Assembly: GCA_963741845.1 (NCBI GenBank)
Contig: CAVUJV010000024.1
Span: 62,001-126,000 of the forward strand
From: Roseiarcus sp963741845
GTDB taxonomy: Bacteria > Pseudomonadota > Alphaproteobacteria > Rhizobiales > Beijerinckiaceae
Direction: 5' to 3'
Length of the DNA: 64,000 nucleotides
The notes under the pieces were generated by a model that was not told the origin of the DNA, did no database searches, and saw only the letters and a program-made list of their open reading frames with translations. Within the stretch, counting starts at the first letter, position 1; every line of letters starts with the position of its first letter. This document shows positions 27,355 through 37,184 of this stretch, in pieces. Position numbers and translations under genes: made by a program.

Positions 27355-28713
27355 TCATGCTCCCGCAGGCCTCAATTCGCTGCGCAGCGCGGCGGCGAGA
27401 TCGATGAACGGGTCTTCGCAGGATGGAGCGTCGAAAGGCTGCGTCATCGCTTCATAGATGCGCGGCACGGATTTCACCGCCTTGTCGAGCACCGGATCTG
27501 CGCCTGGGGTATAGCCGCCCATGAGGCGCACCTCGCGCGTTTCCTCGTAGCGGGAGATCAGCGCGCGCAAATTTGCGACGAGCTTCCGCTGCTCCACTGT
27601 CCAGGCAGGATGGGCGAGGCGTGATACGGAAGAGAGGATGTTGACTGCGGGATAGCGGCCCTCGTCCGCGATGACTCGATCAAGCACGATGTGGCCGTCG
27701 AGCGCGCCGCGGATGGCGTCCGCGACGGGGTCGTTGTGGTCGTCGCCGTCCACCAGAACCGAGAAGATTCCGGTTATCGAGCCCGAGCCTTCCTCGCCGG
27801 GCCCCGCACGTTCGAGCAGACGGGGCAAGTCGCTGAAAACGCTCGGCGCATAGCCGCGCGCCACAGCGGGCTCGCCCGCCGCGAGCGCCACGTCACGCGC
27901 CGCGTGAGCGAAACGTGTGACCGAGTCGACGACGAGCAGAACGGAATCGCCCTGATCGCGGAAATATTCCGCAACCGCCATGGCGGTCTTGGGCGCAAGA
28001 CGACGCATCATCGGACTCTCGTCTCCCGTCGAGACAACGGCGACGGCATGTGCACCCTCGTCGCCGAGCGTATCGTGGAGGAACTCACGCACTTCTCGGC
28101 CCCGCTCGCCGACCAGCGCGATGACCACGGTGTCGAACTGCGGCGCGCGTGTCAGCATTGCGAGCAGTGAGGACTTGCCCACGCCGGAACCCGCAAAAAT
28201 TCCGATGCGTTGACCGAGGCACAGCGGCGTGAAGAGATCAACCACCCGAACGCCGGTGCGAATGGGCGTCGAGACGCGGGCGCGTTTCAGAGGCGCCGGT
28301 GGATCGGCGTCGAGCTGCGTCGGCCGATCGCCATAGGTGAGCTCGCCGAGCCCGTCCAGCGGACGGCCGAGCGCGTCGATCACCCGGCCTTTCCAGGAAG
28401 GATCAGGAGCAAGCGCCAGCGTCTCGGTGCGATAGGCGCGGACACCGATGGCTGCATCGCAGCGCGAATCGAACGGCTTCAGCGTCGCAGAGAAGTCATC
28501 GATCTTGACGACCTCGCCGATCTGGACCCTGCCGCCGACGTCGACGCTCACGCATTGGCCAAGCTTGAGAAAGCGCGACAGCCCCGCTACGCGATAATAC
28601 GACGTCGCGACCTCGGTCACGACACCGCTCACCCGCGCGGCTTGCAGATTGCGCAGGCCCCAGGCGACGCGATGTCCAAGCCTATCGAGCGTGGTCTCAG
28701 GCTCTGCGGTCAT
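27355..28713 (-). CDS. fliI: flagellar export ATPase FliI
   Basis: A 452-residue F1-beta-like ATPase that powers flagellar type III export. The Walker A motif is FAGSGVGKSSLL (residues ~168-179), followed by VALVGERGREVREF and the Walker B region VLLVVDSVTRFAHA. The start overlaps the flgF stop (ATGA), so flgF and fliI are coupled. The order flgF-fliI, divergent from motA, is the same as in rhizobial flagellar clusters. Confidence 0.96.
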   Translation of the reverse strand: MTAEPETTLDRLGHRVAWGLRNLQAARVSGVVTEVATSYYRVAGLSRFLKLGQCVSVDVGGRVQIGEVVKIDDFSATLKPFDSRCDAAIGVRAYRTETLALAPDPSWKGRVIDALGRPLDGLGELTYGDRPTQLDADPPAPLKRARVSTPIRTGVRVVDLFTPLCLGQRIGIFAGSGVGKSSLLAMLTRAPQFDTVVIALVGERGREVREFLHDTLGDEGAHAVAVVSTGDESPMMRRLAPKTAMAVAEYFRDQGDSVLLVVDSVTRFAHAARDVALAAGEPAVARGYAPSVFSDLPRLLERAGPGEEGSGSITGIFSVLVDGDDHNDPVADAIRGALDGHIVLDRVIADEGRYPAVNILSSVSRLAHPAWTVEQRKLVANLRALISRYEETREVRLMGGYTPGADPVLDKAVKSVPRIYEAMTQPFDAPSCEDPFIDLAAALRSELRPAGA

Positions 28714-29429
28714 GTCCCCAGCGCCCTTATGGCGTCTGCGAGCGAAGATTCGGACTGCGAGGTTTCGGCCGCGACTCCGTCGAAGGCGCGCGTGACTTCG
28801 ATGAGTCGCGTCATCTCGCGCACCGGATCGACGTTGGAGCCCTCGACGGCGCCCTGAATCACGCCGTCGCGGGTGAAGTCGAGGATCGGCGTCGCGGGTT
28901 TGTCGGGCACGACGCCGGCGTTCTCAGTCCGCGTGAGATTGGCTGCCGGATCAATGACGAAGAGGCCGATCGCTCCGACATGCTTACCCTTCTGACTTAT
29001 CATGCCGTCCGAAGAGACCGTGAGCGCGCCGCCGCCTCCGTCCAGGATGATCGGCGCGCCGCCAGCGTCGAGGAAGGCGTCGCCATTCAGAGTGCGGAGC
29101 GAGCCGGTCTCGTCGATGCGCGCGCGGCCGTCGCGAGTATAGGCGACGCCGTTCGGCGTCGCGATTCCGAACCAGCCTTCGCCCTGCACCGCGAAGTCGA
29201 GTGGATTGCCAGTCCTGATCAGGCCGCCGGCGCGGCGGGATACAAAATCCTGGCCGGACGATACGTAATCCACCGGAGCTTCACCCGCGCGCTTCAGCTC
29301 CGATTCAAACGAGACGCCAGTGGCGCGAAAGCCGACCGTATTCATATTGGCGATATTGTCCGCGATCGTCTCGAGCCGTCGCTCGAGCGCGACCTGGGCG
29401 GATGCCGCGATATAGAGTCCGTTCTGCAT
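28710..29429 (-). CDS. flgF: flagellar basal-body rod protein FlgF
   Basis: A 239-residue proximal rod protein with the N-terminal rod signature (ERRLETIADNIANMNTVGF), the central FlgF/G block DFAVQGEGWFGI and the C-terminal heptad-repeat segment. It is shorter than FlgG and has the FlgF-specific central region. It is the first gene of the leftward unit and divergent from motA across a 165-bp promoter gap. Confidence 0.92.
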   Translation of the reverse strand: MQNGLYIAASAQVALERRLETIADNIANMNTVGFRATGVSFESELKRAGEAPVDYVSSGQDFVSRRAGGLIRTGNPLDFAVQGEGWFGIATPNGVAYTRDGRARIDETGSLRTLNGDAFLDAGGAPIILDGGGGALTVSSDGMISQKGKHVGAIGLFVIDPAANLTRTENAGVVPDKPATPILDFTRDGVIQGAVEGSNVDPVREMTRLIEVTRAFDGVAAETSQSESSLADAIRALGT

Positions 29430-29594
29430 TCCGTCGCGGGTCCCTCTCCGCCGTCGACCCTACCGTGCGAGGCTTGCGTCGGGCTGATTGCGGAAGCGGC
29501 ATCGCAGAGAGCCGCAAATCTGCTCGCTGCTGAAAGCCTCGCGTAAGACTCGAGCCGCAAATCGTCTCCCGAGGGTTCAGCGGGAGCGGCGTTC

Positions 29595-30479
29595 TTGAAT
29601 TTCGGAATTGGCCTCGTCATTGCCGTCGGATGCATCCTCGGGGGCTATGCCGCGCTCGGCGGCCACCTCGAAGTCTTGGTGCAGCCCTATGAATTCGTCA
29701 TCATCGCGGGCTCGTCGCTCGGAATATTCATCGTCGCCAACACGATGACCGTCATCAGGGACTGCGGCAAAGCGACCGTCGAAGCCGTGCTGGACAAGGT
29801 TCCCAAGCCGCGCGACTACCTCGACCTCATGTCGGCGCTGCATGCGCTCATGCGCGAATTGCGCGCCAAGTCTCGCAGCGAGGTCGAGGCGCATTTTGAC
29901 GCGCCGACCGAGTCCGAAATCTTCAAGGCCTTCCCGAAGCTGCTGAGCAACAAGGATCTCGTGACGTTCATCTGCGACTACGGCCGTCTCATCATCATCG
30001 GCAACGCTCGGACACATGAGATTGAGGCGCTCATGGATGAGGAGATTGAGACCCTCGCCCATGACCGGATGAAGCCCGTCCACGCTTTGCAGGCGGTCGC
30101 CGATGGATTGCCGGCGCTCGGCATCGTCGCCGCGGTGCTCGGCATCATTCACGCGATGGGCGCGCTCGACCAGTCGCCGGAAGTGCTCGGCGGGCTCATC
30201 GGCGCGGCGCTCGTCGGCACCTTTGGCGGCATTTTTCTCTCGTATGCGATCATCGCGCCGATCGCGCAGAAGGTGAAAGCCGTGCGGCAGAAACAGCTCC
30301 GGCTCTTTACGCTGGTCAAGCAGAGCCTGCTCGCCTTCATGAATGGCGCGATGCCGCAGGTGGCGGTGGAGTTCGGGCGAAAGACGATCCCGAGCCAGGA
30401 GCGTCCGACGATTGATACCGTCGAGAGCGAGACGACCGCAGGACCGGCGGGCGCCGACACGATCAAGGAGGCTGCATGA
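29595..30479 (+). CDS. motA: flagellar motor stator protein MotA
   Basis: A 294-residue proton-channel subunit with four membrane helices; two at the N-terminus (IGLVIAVGCILGGYAALGG) and two after residue 165 (PALGIVAAVLGII, LVGTFGGIFLSYAI). The cytoplasmic loop with torque-generating charged residues is present. Translation appears to start at a TTG (29595) behind GGGAG; no ATG is in register at the N-terminus. Its stop overlaps fliM (ATGA at 30476). The partner motB is not in this window. Confidence 0.93.
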   Translation: MNFGIGLVIAVGCILGGYAALGGHLEVLVQPYEFVIIAGSSLGIFIVANTMTVIRDCGKATVEAVLDKVPKPRDYLDLMSALHALMRELRAKSRSEVEAHFDAPTESEIFKAFPKLLSNKDLVTFICDYGRLIIIGNARTHEIEALMDEEIETLAHDRMKPVHALQAVADGLPALGIVAAVLGIIHAMGALDQSPEVLGGLIGAALVGTFGGIFLSYAIIAPIAQKVKAVRQKQLRLFTLVKQSLLAFMNGAMPQVAVEFGRKTIPSQERPTIDTVESETTAGPAGADTIKEAA

Positions 30480-31447
30480 CCAAAGCGGCTGCAGCGCCCG
30501 ACCCGGAGGCCGCCCGCAAGCTCAGCGGCGCGATGCTCGAACATTCGGGATGCGCGGCCGAGCGCTTGCCAGGGGTAGCGATCGCGCTCGACCGCTTCAT
30601 GAGCGAGGCGCCGCGCGCCCTGAGCCCGCTGTTCGGCGAAGTGCGGGGCCGGGGCGCCGGCGAGCCGCCGCAGGCGACGACGCTTTTTCATGCAATCGGC
30701 GACTGCGCTGGCCTCTCTGCGGCGGTGTTTGCCAGCGCCGAGCCGCCGGGACGTCTCCTGATCGTGCTCGACGAGCGCATCGACGATCTGATCGTGGCCT
30801 CGGTCTTTGGGGAAGCGGCCGCCGTCCTGGATGAGGAACGACCGGCGCGCACGGGGATCGAGTCCGCGCTGATCGAGGCTTTCGCGAAAGCGCTCGGTGA
30901 GGCGCTAGGGAGCGCATTCGCCACTTTCGGCGCGCTGGCGCTTACGCTTGAAAAGATCGTTACGATCACGGACCCTCTTGCGCTTGGGCGGCGCGATCAG
31001 CCGGCAGTCGCAGCGCGTTTCTCGCTGCCGATGAATGGCGGTCCCTGCGAAGGTCTCGTGCTCATCCCGCAAGGGCTGCTCCTTCCGTTCCGCAAGGCGC
31101 TGGAACGCGAGCCAGCGGACGAGTCCCCGCCAGCCGATAGCCGATGGTCTCACCGCATGGAGGCGCAAGTCAAACAGACGCGTCTGCCGATCACCGCCGT
31201 GCTTGAAGACATTTCCATGGCGCTCGGCGATGTCGCTTCGCTCCAGGTCGGTGGCGTGCTTTCCCTGCAGAGCAGCAACTTCAACGCCGTGCGCCTCGAA
31301 TGCGCCGGGCGCGGCATGTTCCTGTGCAGGCTCGGCCAGGGAGATGGCCGCTATCGCCTCGAACTCGAAACGCCGATCGCTGATAGGGCAGGGGCCGTGA
31401 TCGATGCCTCCAGTTTCGGCCCTCGACGCCTTTCCTTCCCAGAATGA
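30476..31447 (+). CDS. fliM: flagellar switch protein FliM
   Basis: A 323-residue, divergent FliM of the rhizobial type. The C-terminal SpoA-like surface domain (LPITAVLEDISMALGDVASL) identifies it, together with position between motA and fliN. The canonical N-terminal CheY-binding LSQ-EIDALL motif is not visible, as in other rhizobial FliM proteins. Start and stop overlap both neighbours by four bases, indicating tight translational coupling in the motA-fliM-fliN unit. Confidence 0.85.
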   Translation: MTKAAAAPDPEAARKLSGAMLEHSGCAAERLPGVAIALDRFMSEAPRALSPLFGEVRGRGAGEPPQATTLFHAIGDCAGLSAAVFASAEPPGRLLIVLDERIDDLIVASVFGEAAAVLDEERPARTGIESALIEAFAKALGEALGSAFATFGALALTLEKIVTITDPLALGRRDQPAVAARFSLPMNGGPCEGLVLIPQGLLLPFRKALEREPADESPPADSRWSHRMEAQVKQTRLPITAVLEDISMALGDVASLQVGGVLSLQSSNFNAVRLECAGRGMFLCRLGQGDGRYRLELETPIADRAGAVIDASSFGPRRLSFPE

Positions 31448-31806
31448 GGCTCCACCTGATGGATGAAACCCCCAATACCGCTGAACAGCCTAAAGTCTCC
31501 GAGCCTGCCGCGGACGCCTCGTCCGCCACCGGCCCCATCGCGCCGAACCTCAGCACGATTTTATCGATTCCGGTGATTGTCCAGGTCGTCCTCGGCTCGA
31601 CCTCGATGCCGGTCGCAAGTCTCATGAAGCTCCAACGTGGCGCGGTGGTCTCGCTCGACCAGCGCGTCGGCGATCCGGTCGACGTCGTCGTCAATGGCAA
31701 GGTCGTAGCGCGCGGCGAGATCGTGGTGGTGGACGAGGCGACCCAGCGCTTCGGCGTATCGCTGCTCGAAATCGTAGCCGACGCTGGGCTGGAGCAGGCG
31801 GCCTGA
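31444..31806 (+). CDS. fliN: flagellar switch protein FliN
   Basis: A 120-residue C-ring protein. A variable, acidic N-terminus is followed by the SpoA domain (residues ~38-115) with IPVIVQVVLGSTSMPV and GEIVVVDEATQRFGVSLLEI. It works with FliM and FliG to set rotation direction. The gene overlaps fliM by four bases and is followed 12 bases later by fliG. Confidence 0.94.
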   Translation: MRLHLMDETPNTAEQPKVSEPAADASSATGPIAPNLSTILSIPVIVQVVLGSTSMPVASLMKLQRGAVVSLDQRVGDPVDVVVNGKVVARGEIVVVDEATQRFGVSLLEIVADAGLEQAA

Positions 31807-31818
31807 GGGAGCGCGAGT

Positions 31819-32838
31819 ATGTCCAAGCCAGCGCTGGGCAGCGAAAGAACGCTCAATGGCCCGGAGAAGGCCGCGGCTCTCCTTCTGGTGATGGGCCATC
31901 CGCTGGCTGCGCGTCTCGTGAAGTATCTTGATCAGCCAGACTTGCGGACGCTCGCCCGCGCCGCAGCCGCGCTTGGGGCGGTCGCGCCCTCGACTCTCGA
32001 CCGGTTGGTCGAGGAATTCGCCGAAGACTTCGCTGCAGGCGACCATCTCACCGGCGATGCAGGCCAGGCGCGCCTTCTGCTGGGCGAAGCGCTCCCCTCG
32101 GCGGAGGTAGACCAACTGCTCGATTCCGCCCTTGGCGAGACCGGCGAGATCGACGTCTGGGAGGCGCTTGCGCGCGCACCGGAAAGCGCGATCATCGCTT
32201 TCCTGACCGCCGAACGGCCGGCGACCGCGACCTATCTTCTCTCGCGGCTAGACCCGCCGCTAGCGGCAAAGATCGTGAGCGCGCTGCCACGTGAGCGTCG
32301 CAATGCGGCGCTTTGCGGACTCGTCTCGCCGCACGTCCTTACCCCGCTCGCTGCGAAGCTCGTCGAGGAAGCTCTGCGCGCGTCTCTCAAGGACGCCGGA
32401 AAGCCGGTTCCAAGCCTGGAAGGCCGTTCGCGCATCGCGAGCATCATCAACAACCTCGAGCCGGAGGAGGCCGAGGACGTCATGCGTGCGATCGGCGAAG
32501 CCCGTCCGAAGGATGCGGCAGCGCTCAAGGCCATGCTCTTCAGCTTCACCGACCTGCCGAAGCTCAGCGAGCGGGCACGCGCGCTCCTGTTCGACCGAGC
32601 CTCGATCGACGTCGTCGTGATGGCCTTGCGCGGGTCCGACGCCGACTTCCGCAATACGGTGCTCTCCTCGATGCCCTCGCGGGGGCGTCGGCTGGTCGAG
32701 GGCGAGCTTGCGTCCGGCGCAGGCGCGTCGCCGCGCGAGATCGCGAAAGCGCGCAAGGCCATCGCCGAGATCGTGCTTGGCATGGCGGCGCGCAACGAGA
32801 TCGAGCTCGGCCTCCCGCCCGTCGAGGAAGCTGCGTGA
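31819..32838 (+). CDS. fliG: flagellar motor switch protein FliG
   Basis: A 339-residue rotor protein with three helical armadillo-like domains. N-terminal GPEKAAALLLVMG and middle ARPKDAAALKAMLFSFTDL blocks are clear. The C-terminal torque domain has alternating charged residues (around FDRASIDVVVMALRGSD). It is in the usual order between fliN and flhB, and a TGA is followed by the flhB ATG 12 bases later. Confidence 0.94.
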   Translation: MSKPALGSERTLNGPEKAAALLLVMGHPLAARLVKYLDQPDLRTLARAAAALGAVAPSTLDRLVEEFAEDFAAGDHLTGDAGQARLLLGEALPSAEVDQLLDSALGETGEIDVWEALARAPESAIIAFLTAERPATATYLLSRLDPPLAAKIVSALPRERRNAALCGLVSPHVLTPLAAKLVEEALRASLKDAGKPVPSLEGRSRIASIINNLEPEEAEDVMRAIGEARPKDAAALKAMLFSFTDLPKLSERARALLFDRASIDVVVMALRGSDADFRNTVLSSMPSRGRRLVEGELASGAGASPREIAKARKAIAEIVLGMAARNEIELGLPPVEEAA

Positions 32839-32850
32839 ATGCGACCCTGA

Positions 32851-33937
32851 ATGAGCGACGCCGAAGACCGGGACGACAAGAGCGAGGAGCCGACCGAGAA
32901 GCGGCTTCACGACGCGATCGAGCGAGGACAGATCGCCTTCTCGCGCGAGGCGCCGTTGTTCGCCTCTCTATCTGCGACGCTTGTCGCTCTCGTGTTCATC
33001 CTCCCCGCGCGCGCACAGGCCCTGTTCGCGGGACTGATCGGCATTATCGACGATCCAGCCGGCTGGCGCATCGAGCGGGGCACGGACGTTCTCATCCTCG
33101 GGGGCACAGTGGTCGGCGCGGCCGTGGGGTTCCTATGGCCGGTCATCGTTCTTTTGACCTTGGCCGGAGTCGTGGCGTCGGTAGCGCAGGCGGCGCCGCG
33201 TATCGTGCCAGAACGAATCATGCCCGATCCGTCGCGCATCTCGCCGCGCAACGGGTTCAAGCGTCTGTTCGGCATCCGTGGCGCCGTCGAATATCTCAAA
33301 AGCCTCATCAAGCTGACCGCCGTTGGCCTTGTCGCGGGAATGATGCTGTTCGGCCAAAGGGCCGTGCTTCTCACGGCTATGGAGGACGATCCCGGCGCTC
33401 TTCCGGAGCGCATTCTGGATCTCGCCATCAAAACGTTGGCCGCTGTGATGGTGGCGGCGCTCGTCGTCGCCGCAGCCGACCTTGTCTGGTCGCAGATCCT
33501 CTGGCGGCGCGATCAGAGGATGAGCAGGCGCGAGCTCAAGGAGGAGCTGCGTCAGGCCGAGGGCGATCGGCTGATCAAGACGCGGCTCCGCTCGCTGCGG
33601 CTCGACCGCTCGCGCAAGCGCATGCTTTCTGCGGTCCCTCACGCCACCATGGTCGTCGTGAATCCAACACACTACGCCGTCGCCATGCGCTATGTCCGCG
33701 GGGAGGATCGCGCCCCGATTGTAGTGGCCAAGGGCGCCGACCTTATTGCGCTCAAGATTTCGCGCAATCGCGGCGGCGCATGACATTCCGGTTATCGAGG
33801 ACAAGCCGCTCGCCCGTTCGCTTTATGCAGCGGTCGAGGTCGAGCGGCCGATCCCCGCCGAGTTCTACCGCGCGGTCGCGGAAATCGTGCGCCTGATCCA
33901 GCAGAGGAAATCAGGATGGGCCCAGCGACGACAGTGA
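32851..33937 (+). pseudogene. flhB: flagellar export protein FlhB, reading frame broken by +1
   Basis: FlhB is the substrate-specificity switch of the flagellar export gate. The N-terminal four membrane helices and the autocleavage motif NPTH (Asn near residue 271) read in one frame from ATG 32851. That frame ends at 33783 after LIALKI. The conserved continuation (RAIAAAHDIPVIEDKPLAR) reads in the next frame to 33937. One extra T in a TTT run near 33757-33759 explains this; the gene length is 3n+1 and correction gives 361 residues. If real, FlhB would lose most of its cleaved C-terminal domain, which would impair export switching. Sequencing error is the simpler reading. Confidence 0.9.
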
Positions 33938-34499
33938 GCCCTGGCATTTTAGGACCCAGCTGCCTGGCGCGGCTCAGCGACCAAGGAGCGGATCAGTGAA
34001 CTGCGTCTCATCGACGCTTCGGAATTGATCCTCCTGATCCGCAATGACCAGGCGGCCAATATCGCGGACATCGTCAATTCCTCCACCGAACTATTCTTGA
34101 AGAGCGGCGCCCTTCGCTACTCTCTCCGCGAGCTATCGCGCGCCCTGGGATGCGACGCCCGTCGTCGTGATCGATCTCGAATTCCGATACGCGATGGTCG
34201 CCGCCTTCTTCCGGCTGGCGATCGGCGGGCGGGGAGTCGAGATCATCGACATCCTGTTCGACGAGCGGGAACTGGACGAGCGTGCCGAGGTCACACGCCT
34301 TTCCGAGGCGTTCGCCAGCGCGCGGCTCACGCCCGATGACCGGCCGTCGAACTCGTGTCCCTTGGCGGCCGGAGGCCTGAGGAGTGGCGCGCCCGCCCAT
34401 CGGATATGGCGCGTAAGGCCGGAAGCCGCTAAAAGGCTGCCGGCAGGGCCGGCGCCACGCTCACGCCGCGATTTGAGAACTCTAAGCCCCTGCGACTGA
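33916..34499 (+). pseudogene. conserved hypothetical after flhB, two +1 frame breaks
   Basis: Starting at ATG 33916, which overlaps the end of flhB, a protein can be followed through three frames. RLSDQGA in the first is followed by ISELRLIDASELILLIRNDQA in the second, with a break near 33990 in a GG run. RY/LSASYRAPWDATPVVVIDLEFRY, shown here as a junction, lies in the third, with a break near 34121 in a CTCTCTC run. The final frame ends at 34499, though homologous-looking sequence fades after TPDD (~34335). Rhizobial flagellar clusters carry a small hypothetical protein in this place; its function is unknown. Both breaks are net +1. Confidence 0.6.
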
Positions 34500-34556
34500 T
34501 ATGAATTCCGGGCGCGCGCCTTGAGCACGCCGCCCCCGGGGCGACAATGAGGCGGC

Positions 34557-35798
34557 ATGAGGTTCGGCAAGCGTAACCGTCTGGCGATCGGCGCTTTTTT
34601 GGCGGCCGCGGTCGCCCTCGGCGTCGAGGTCTCCAGCGAGACGGCGTTCGCGCAGAGCGCCGAATGCGCCCGCTTGCAGCAGGCCATCGCGTCGGCGCCG
34701 CGTGGCGGTGGACCCGCCCAGGCCGCGCTCGACCGGCAGCGCGCGCAACTGGCCCAAGTCTCCGCCTACGCGCATTCGATCGGCTGCGATAATCAGAAGT
34801 TCCTGTTCTTCGGCTCAGATCCGCCGCCCCAGTGCGGACAGATCAAGGGCCAGATCGCGCGGCTGCGAGCGAGTGTCTCTTCCCTTGAGGCGAGCGCAGG
34901 GGGAGCCGGTGGCCGCGCTGACCTTATCGCGCGCTACAATGCCCAATGCGCAGGCGCGCCCCGGCAGCCCGGAAACATCTTCGAGGCTCTGTTCGGGGGC
35001 GGCAGACAGCAAACCTACGAGCCGGTCGACCCGTCGTCGATCCCGCCCGATCAGCAGCAGCAAATGCTCGACAACTCTATCGAGCAGCAGAAGGGGGAGG
35101 GCGTCAACGCGCGTGCGGGCTCTTATGCTGTCTGCGTCAAGACGTGCGACGGCAGCTTCTTCCCGGTCTCCTATTCCGGCGCCGGCAGCCGCGCCGACAC
35201 CCTCGAGGATGTCTGCCGCTCGCTATGCCCGAACACCGACGTCGCGCTCTACTCCTTCCCCTTCGGCGGCACGATCAACGAAGCCATGTCGGCAGGCGGC
35301 GAGCCTTACGTCAATCTGCCAAACGCGCTGAACTTCCAGAAAACCTACGATGCGAGCTGCTCCTGCCGACGCAAGGGCGAAAGCTGGGCTCAGGCGCTTG
35401 CCGGCGCCGAGACCAAATACGGCCACGAGGCGCATGATATCCTCGTGACTCCGGAGAAATCGGCCGAGATGGCCCGCCCCATCATTGCGAAGACGGACCC
35501 GAAGGCGAAGGGCAAGAACGCCAAGGCCGGCCCGGCGACGCCGGACGCCAATGCGACCGCGCAGAACGGAGCAACCGACGCGCAATCCAGTCTCGCGCCG
35601 GGCCAAAGCCTCGACGCGAACGGGACCGACACCGCGCTCAGCGCGGCCGCGGCGGCCGTCAGCCGCGAGGCTTCCGGCATCGGCGCCGGCGACGCGCAGA
35701 CTGGCGCGAACTTTGGCCCCAATCAGGGACGGGTCGTCACCGAGAAGGGGCCAGACGGCGTCAACCGGAAGGTGCGGATAGTCGGGCCAACGCCTTAG
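34557..35798 (+). CDS. DUF2865 domain-containing secreted protein
   Basis: A 413-residue protein with an N-terminal signal peptide (cleavage probably after AFA, residue ~32). Its cysteine-containing domain (residues ~35-260) includes GSYAVCVKTCDGSFFPVSYS and CRSLCPNTDVALYSFPFGG, hallmarks of DUF2865 in Rhizobiales. A low-complexity Ala/Lys/Gly tail follows. It is periplasmic or surface-located with unknown role. Its 3' end overlaps the convergent gltX by 38 bases, so the two transcripts are complementary there. Confidence 0.88.
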   Translation: MRFGKRNRLAIGAFLAAAVALGVEVSSETAFAQSAECARLQQAIASAPRGGGPAQAALDRQRAQLAQVSAYAHSIGCDNQKFLFFGSDPPPQCGQIKGQIARLRASVSSLEASAGGAGGRADLIARYNAQCAGAPRQPGNIFEALFGGGRQQTYEPVDPSSIPPDQQQQMLDNSIEQQKGEGVNARAGSYAVCVKTCDGSFFPVSYSGAGSRADTLEDVCRSLCPNTDVALYSFPFGGTINEAMSAGGEPYVNLPNALNFQKTYDASCSCRRKGESWAQALAGAETKYGHEAHDILVTPEKSAEMARPIIAKTDPKAKGKNAKAGPATPDANATAQNGATDAQSSLAPGQSLDANGTDTALSAAAAAVSREASGIGAGDAQTGANFGPNQGRVVTEKGPDGVNRKVRIVGPTP

Positions 35799-37110
35799 CG
35801 CGGCCGATCAGCGGCAGCAGGGCTGCCATTTCCGGTCCCGCTTCGCGCCCTGTGAGCGCCAGGCGCAGCGGGTGGAAAAGATCGCGGCCCTTGCGGCCGG
35901 TGCTTTCCTTGAGCGCTTTCGTCCACGCGCCCCAGGTCGTCGGGCCCCAATCCCCGTCCGGCAAGAGGGACGCAGCCAGTTTCAGATAATCCGGATCTTC
36001 TGCGACTGGCGCGATGTCGCCGTCCGTGACCTCACGCCAGACGAGGACATCGGACAAGCGCACAAGATTGCCTCGCACGGCCAGCCACAAGGCTTCGGCG
36101 CGCGGACCTGTCAGACCGAGCGCCGCGAGTCTTGCTGCGACGTCAGTATAGGTCATGCCATGCAGCGTACGGGCCGAAAGGGCGTCAAGCTCGGCTTCAT
36201 CGAAGCGCGCGGCGCCGTGCGAGAGGTGGGAAAGATCGACGAGTTCCGCAAGCTCGTCGAGCGAGCCGACTGGCCGCACGGCCTGCGCCGAGCCAACGAG
36301 CACCGCAAGCGCTGCGACCGCCAGCGGCTCGACTCCACGCTCCCGGAGCGACGCGATCGAGAGCGAGCCAGTGCGCTTGGAGAGACCTTCGCCGCCCGCA
36401 TCCGTGAGCAGATTGTGGTGGCCAAAGCTTGGGACGGCCCCGCCCAGCGCCTCGAATAGCTGGATCTGAACGGCGGTGTTAGTGACGTGGTCTTCGCCGC
36501 GAATGACATGCGTCACGCCGAAGTCGATGTCATCGACAACCGAGGGCAGCGTGTAAAGATAGCTGCCGTCCTCGCGGCGCAGTACGGGGTCCGAGATCGA
36601 GGCGCAGTCGATATGGCTTTCGCCCCGCGCCATGTCGTTCCATTGAACGACCCGTTCCGCCAGCCGGAACCGCCAATGCGGCTTGCGTCCGGCGGCTTCA
36701 AAGGCGGCGCGATCGGCGTCGGTCAGTTTGAGCGCCGCGCGGTCATAGATCGGCGGCCGGCCGAGCGCCTGCTGGCGCTTGCGGCGGCGGTCCAGTTCCT
36801 CCGTCGTCTCGTAGGCCGGGTAGACGCGCCCGATCGCCTTCAGCCTTTCGAAGGCCTCGTCATAGGCAGCCAGACGCTCCGACTGTCGCCGCACGAGGTC
36901 CGGGCGAACGCCCAGCCAGGCAAGGTCTTCTTCAATCGAGCGGGCATATTCCTCGCGGGAGCGTTCGAGATCGGTATCGTCGAAGCGCAAGATGAAAGTC
37001 CCGCCGCTGCGACAGGCGTAGAGCCAGTTCAATAGCGCGGTGCGCGCATTGCCGATGTGAATGCGCCCCGTCGGCGACGGGGCGAAGCGGACAATCGGAG
37101 AGGAAGGCAT
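35761..37110 (-). CDS. gltX: glutamyl-tRNA synthetase
   Basis: A 449-residue class I synthetase. It has the HIGH-type motif GRIHIGNARTALLNW, RFDDTD, the KMSKS-type loop GLSKRTGS and a reduced C-terminal anticodon-binding region. Rhizobiales normally carry two GltX paralogues, and this shorter form with LSKR resembles the second one. That could mean preference for tRNA-Glu or misacylation of tRNA-Gln before amidation. Its stop lies inside the 3' end of the convergent DUF2865 gene. Confidence 0.92.
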   Translation of the reverse strand: MPSSPIVRFAPSPTGRIHIGNARTALLNWLYACRSGGTFILRFDDTDLERSREEYARSIEEDLAWLGVRPDLVRRQSERLAAYDEAFERLKAIGRVYPAYETTEELDRRRKRQQALGRPPIYDRAALKLTDADRAAFEAAGRKPHWRFRLAERVVQWNDMARGESHIDCASISDPVLRREDGSYLYTLPSVVDDIDFGVTHVIRGEDHVTNTAVQIQLFEALGGAVPSFGHHNLLTDAGGEGLSKRTGSLSIASLRERGVEPLAVAALAVLVGSAQAVRPVGSLDELAELVDLSHLSHGAARFDEAELDALSARTLHGMTYTDVAARLAALGLTGPRAEALWLAVRGNLVRLSDVLVWREVTDGDIAPVAEDPDYLKLAASLLPDGDWGPTTWGAWTKALKESTGRKGRDLFHPLRLALTGREAGPEMAALLPLIGRAKALARLSAPSG

Positions 37111-37184
37111 CGCCCTTCATAGAAGCGTCGTTTAGTTTCAGCAATATCGGTGGCGCCGAATTGGGAAATGAGTACAATGCGATA

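Noticed and set aside
32851..33937. Programmed ribosomal frameshift in flhB
   Set aside because: There is no classic slippery heptamer with a downstream structure, and flhB is not known to use frameshifting. Five similar +1 breaks in other places favour sequence error.
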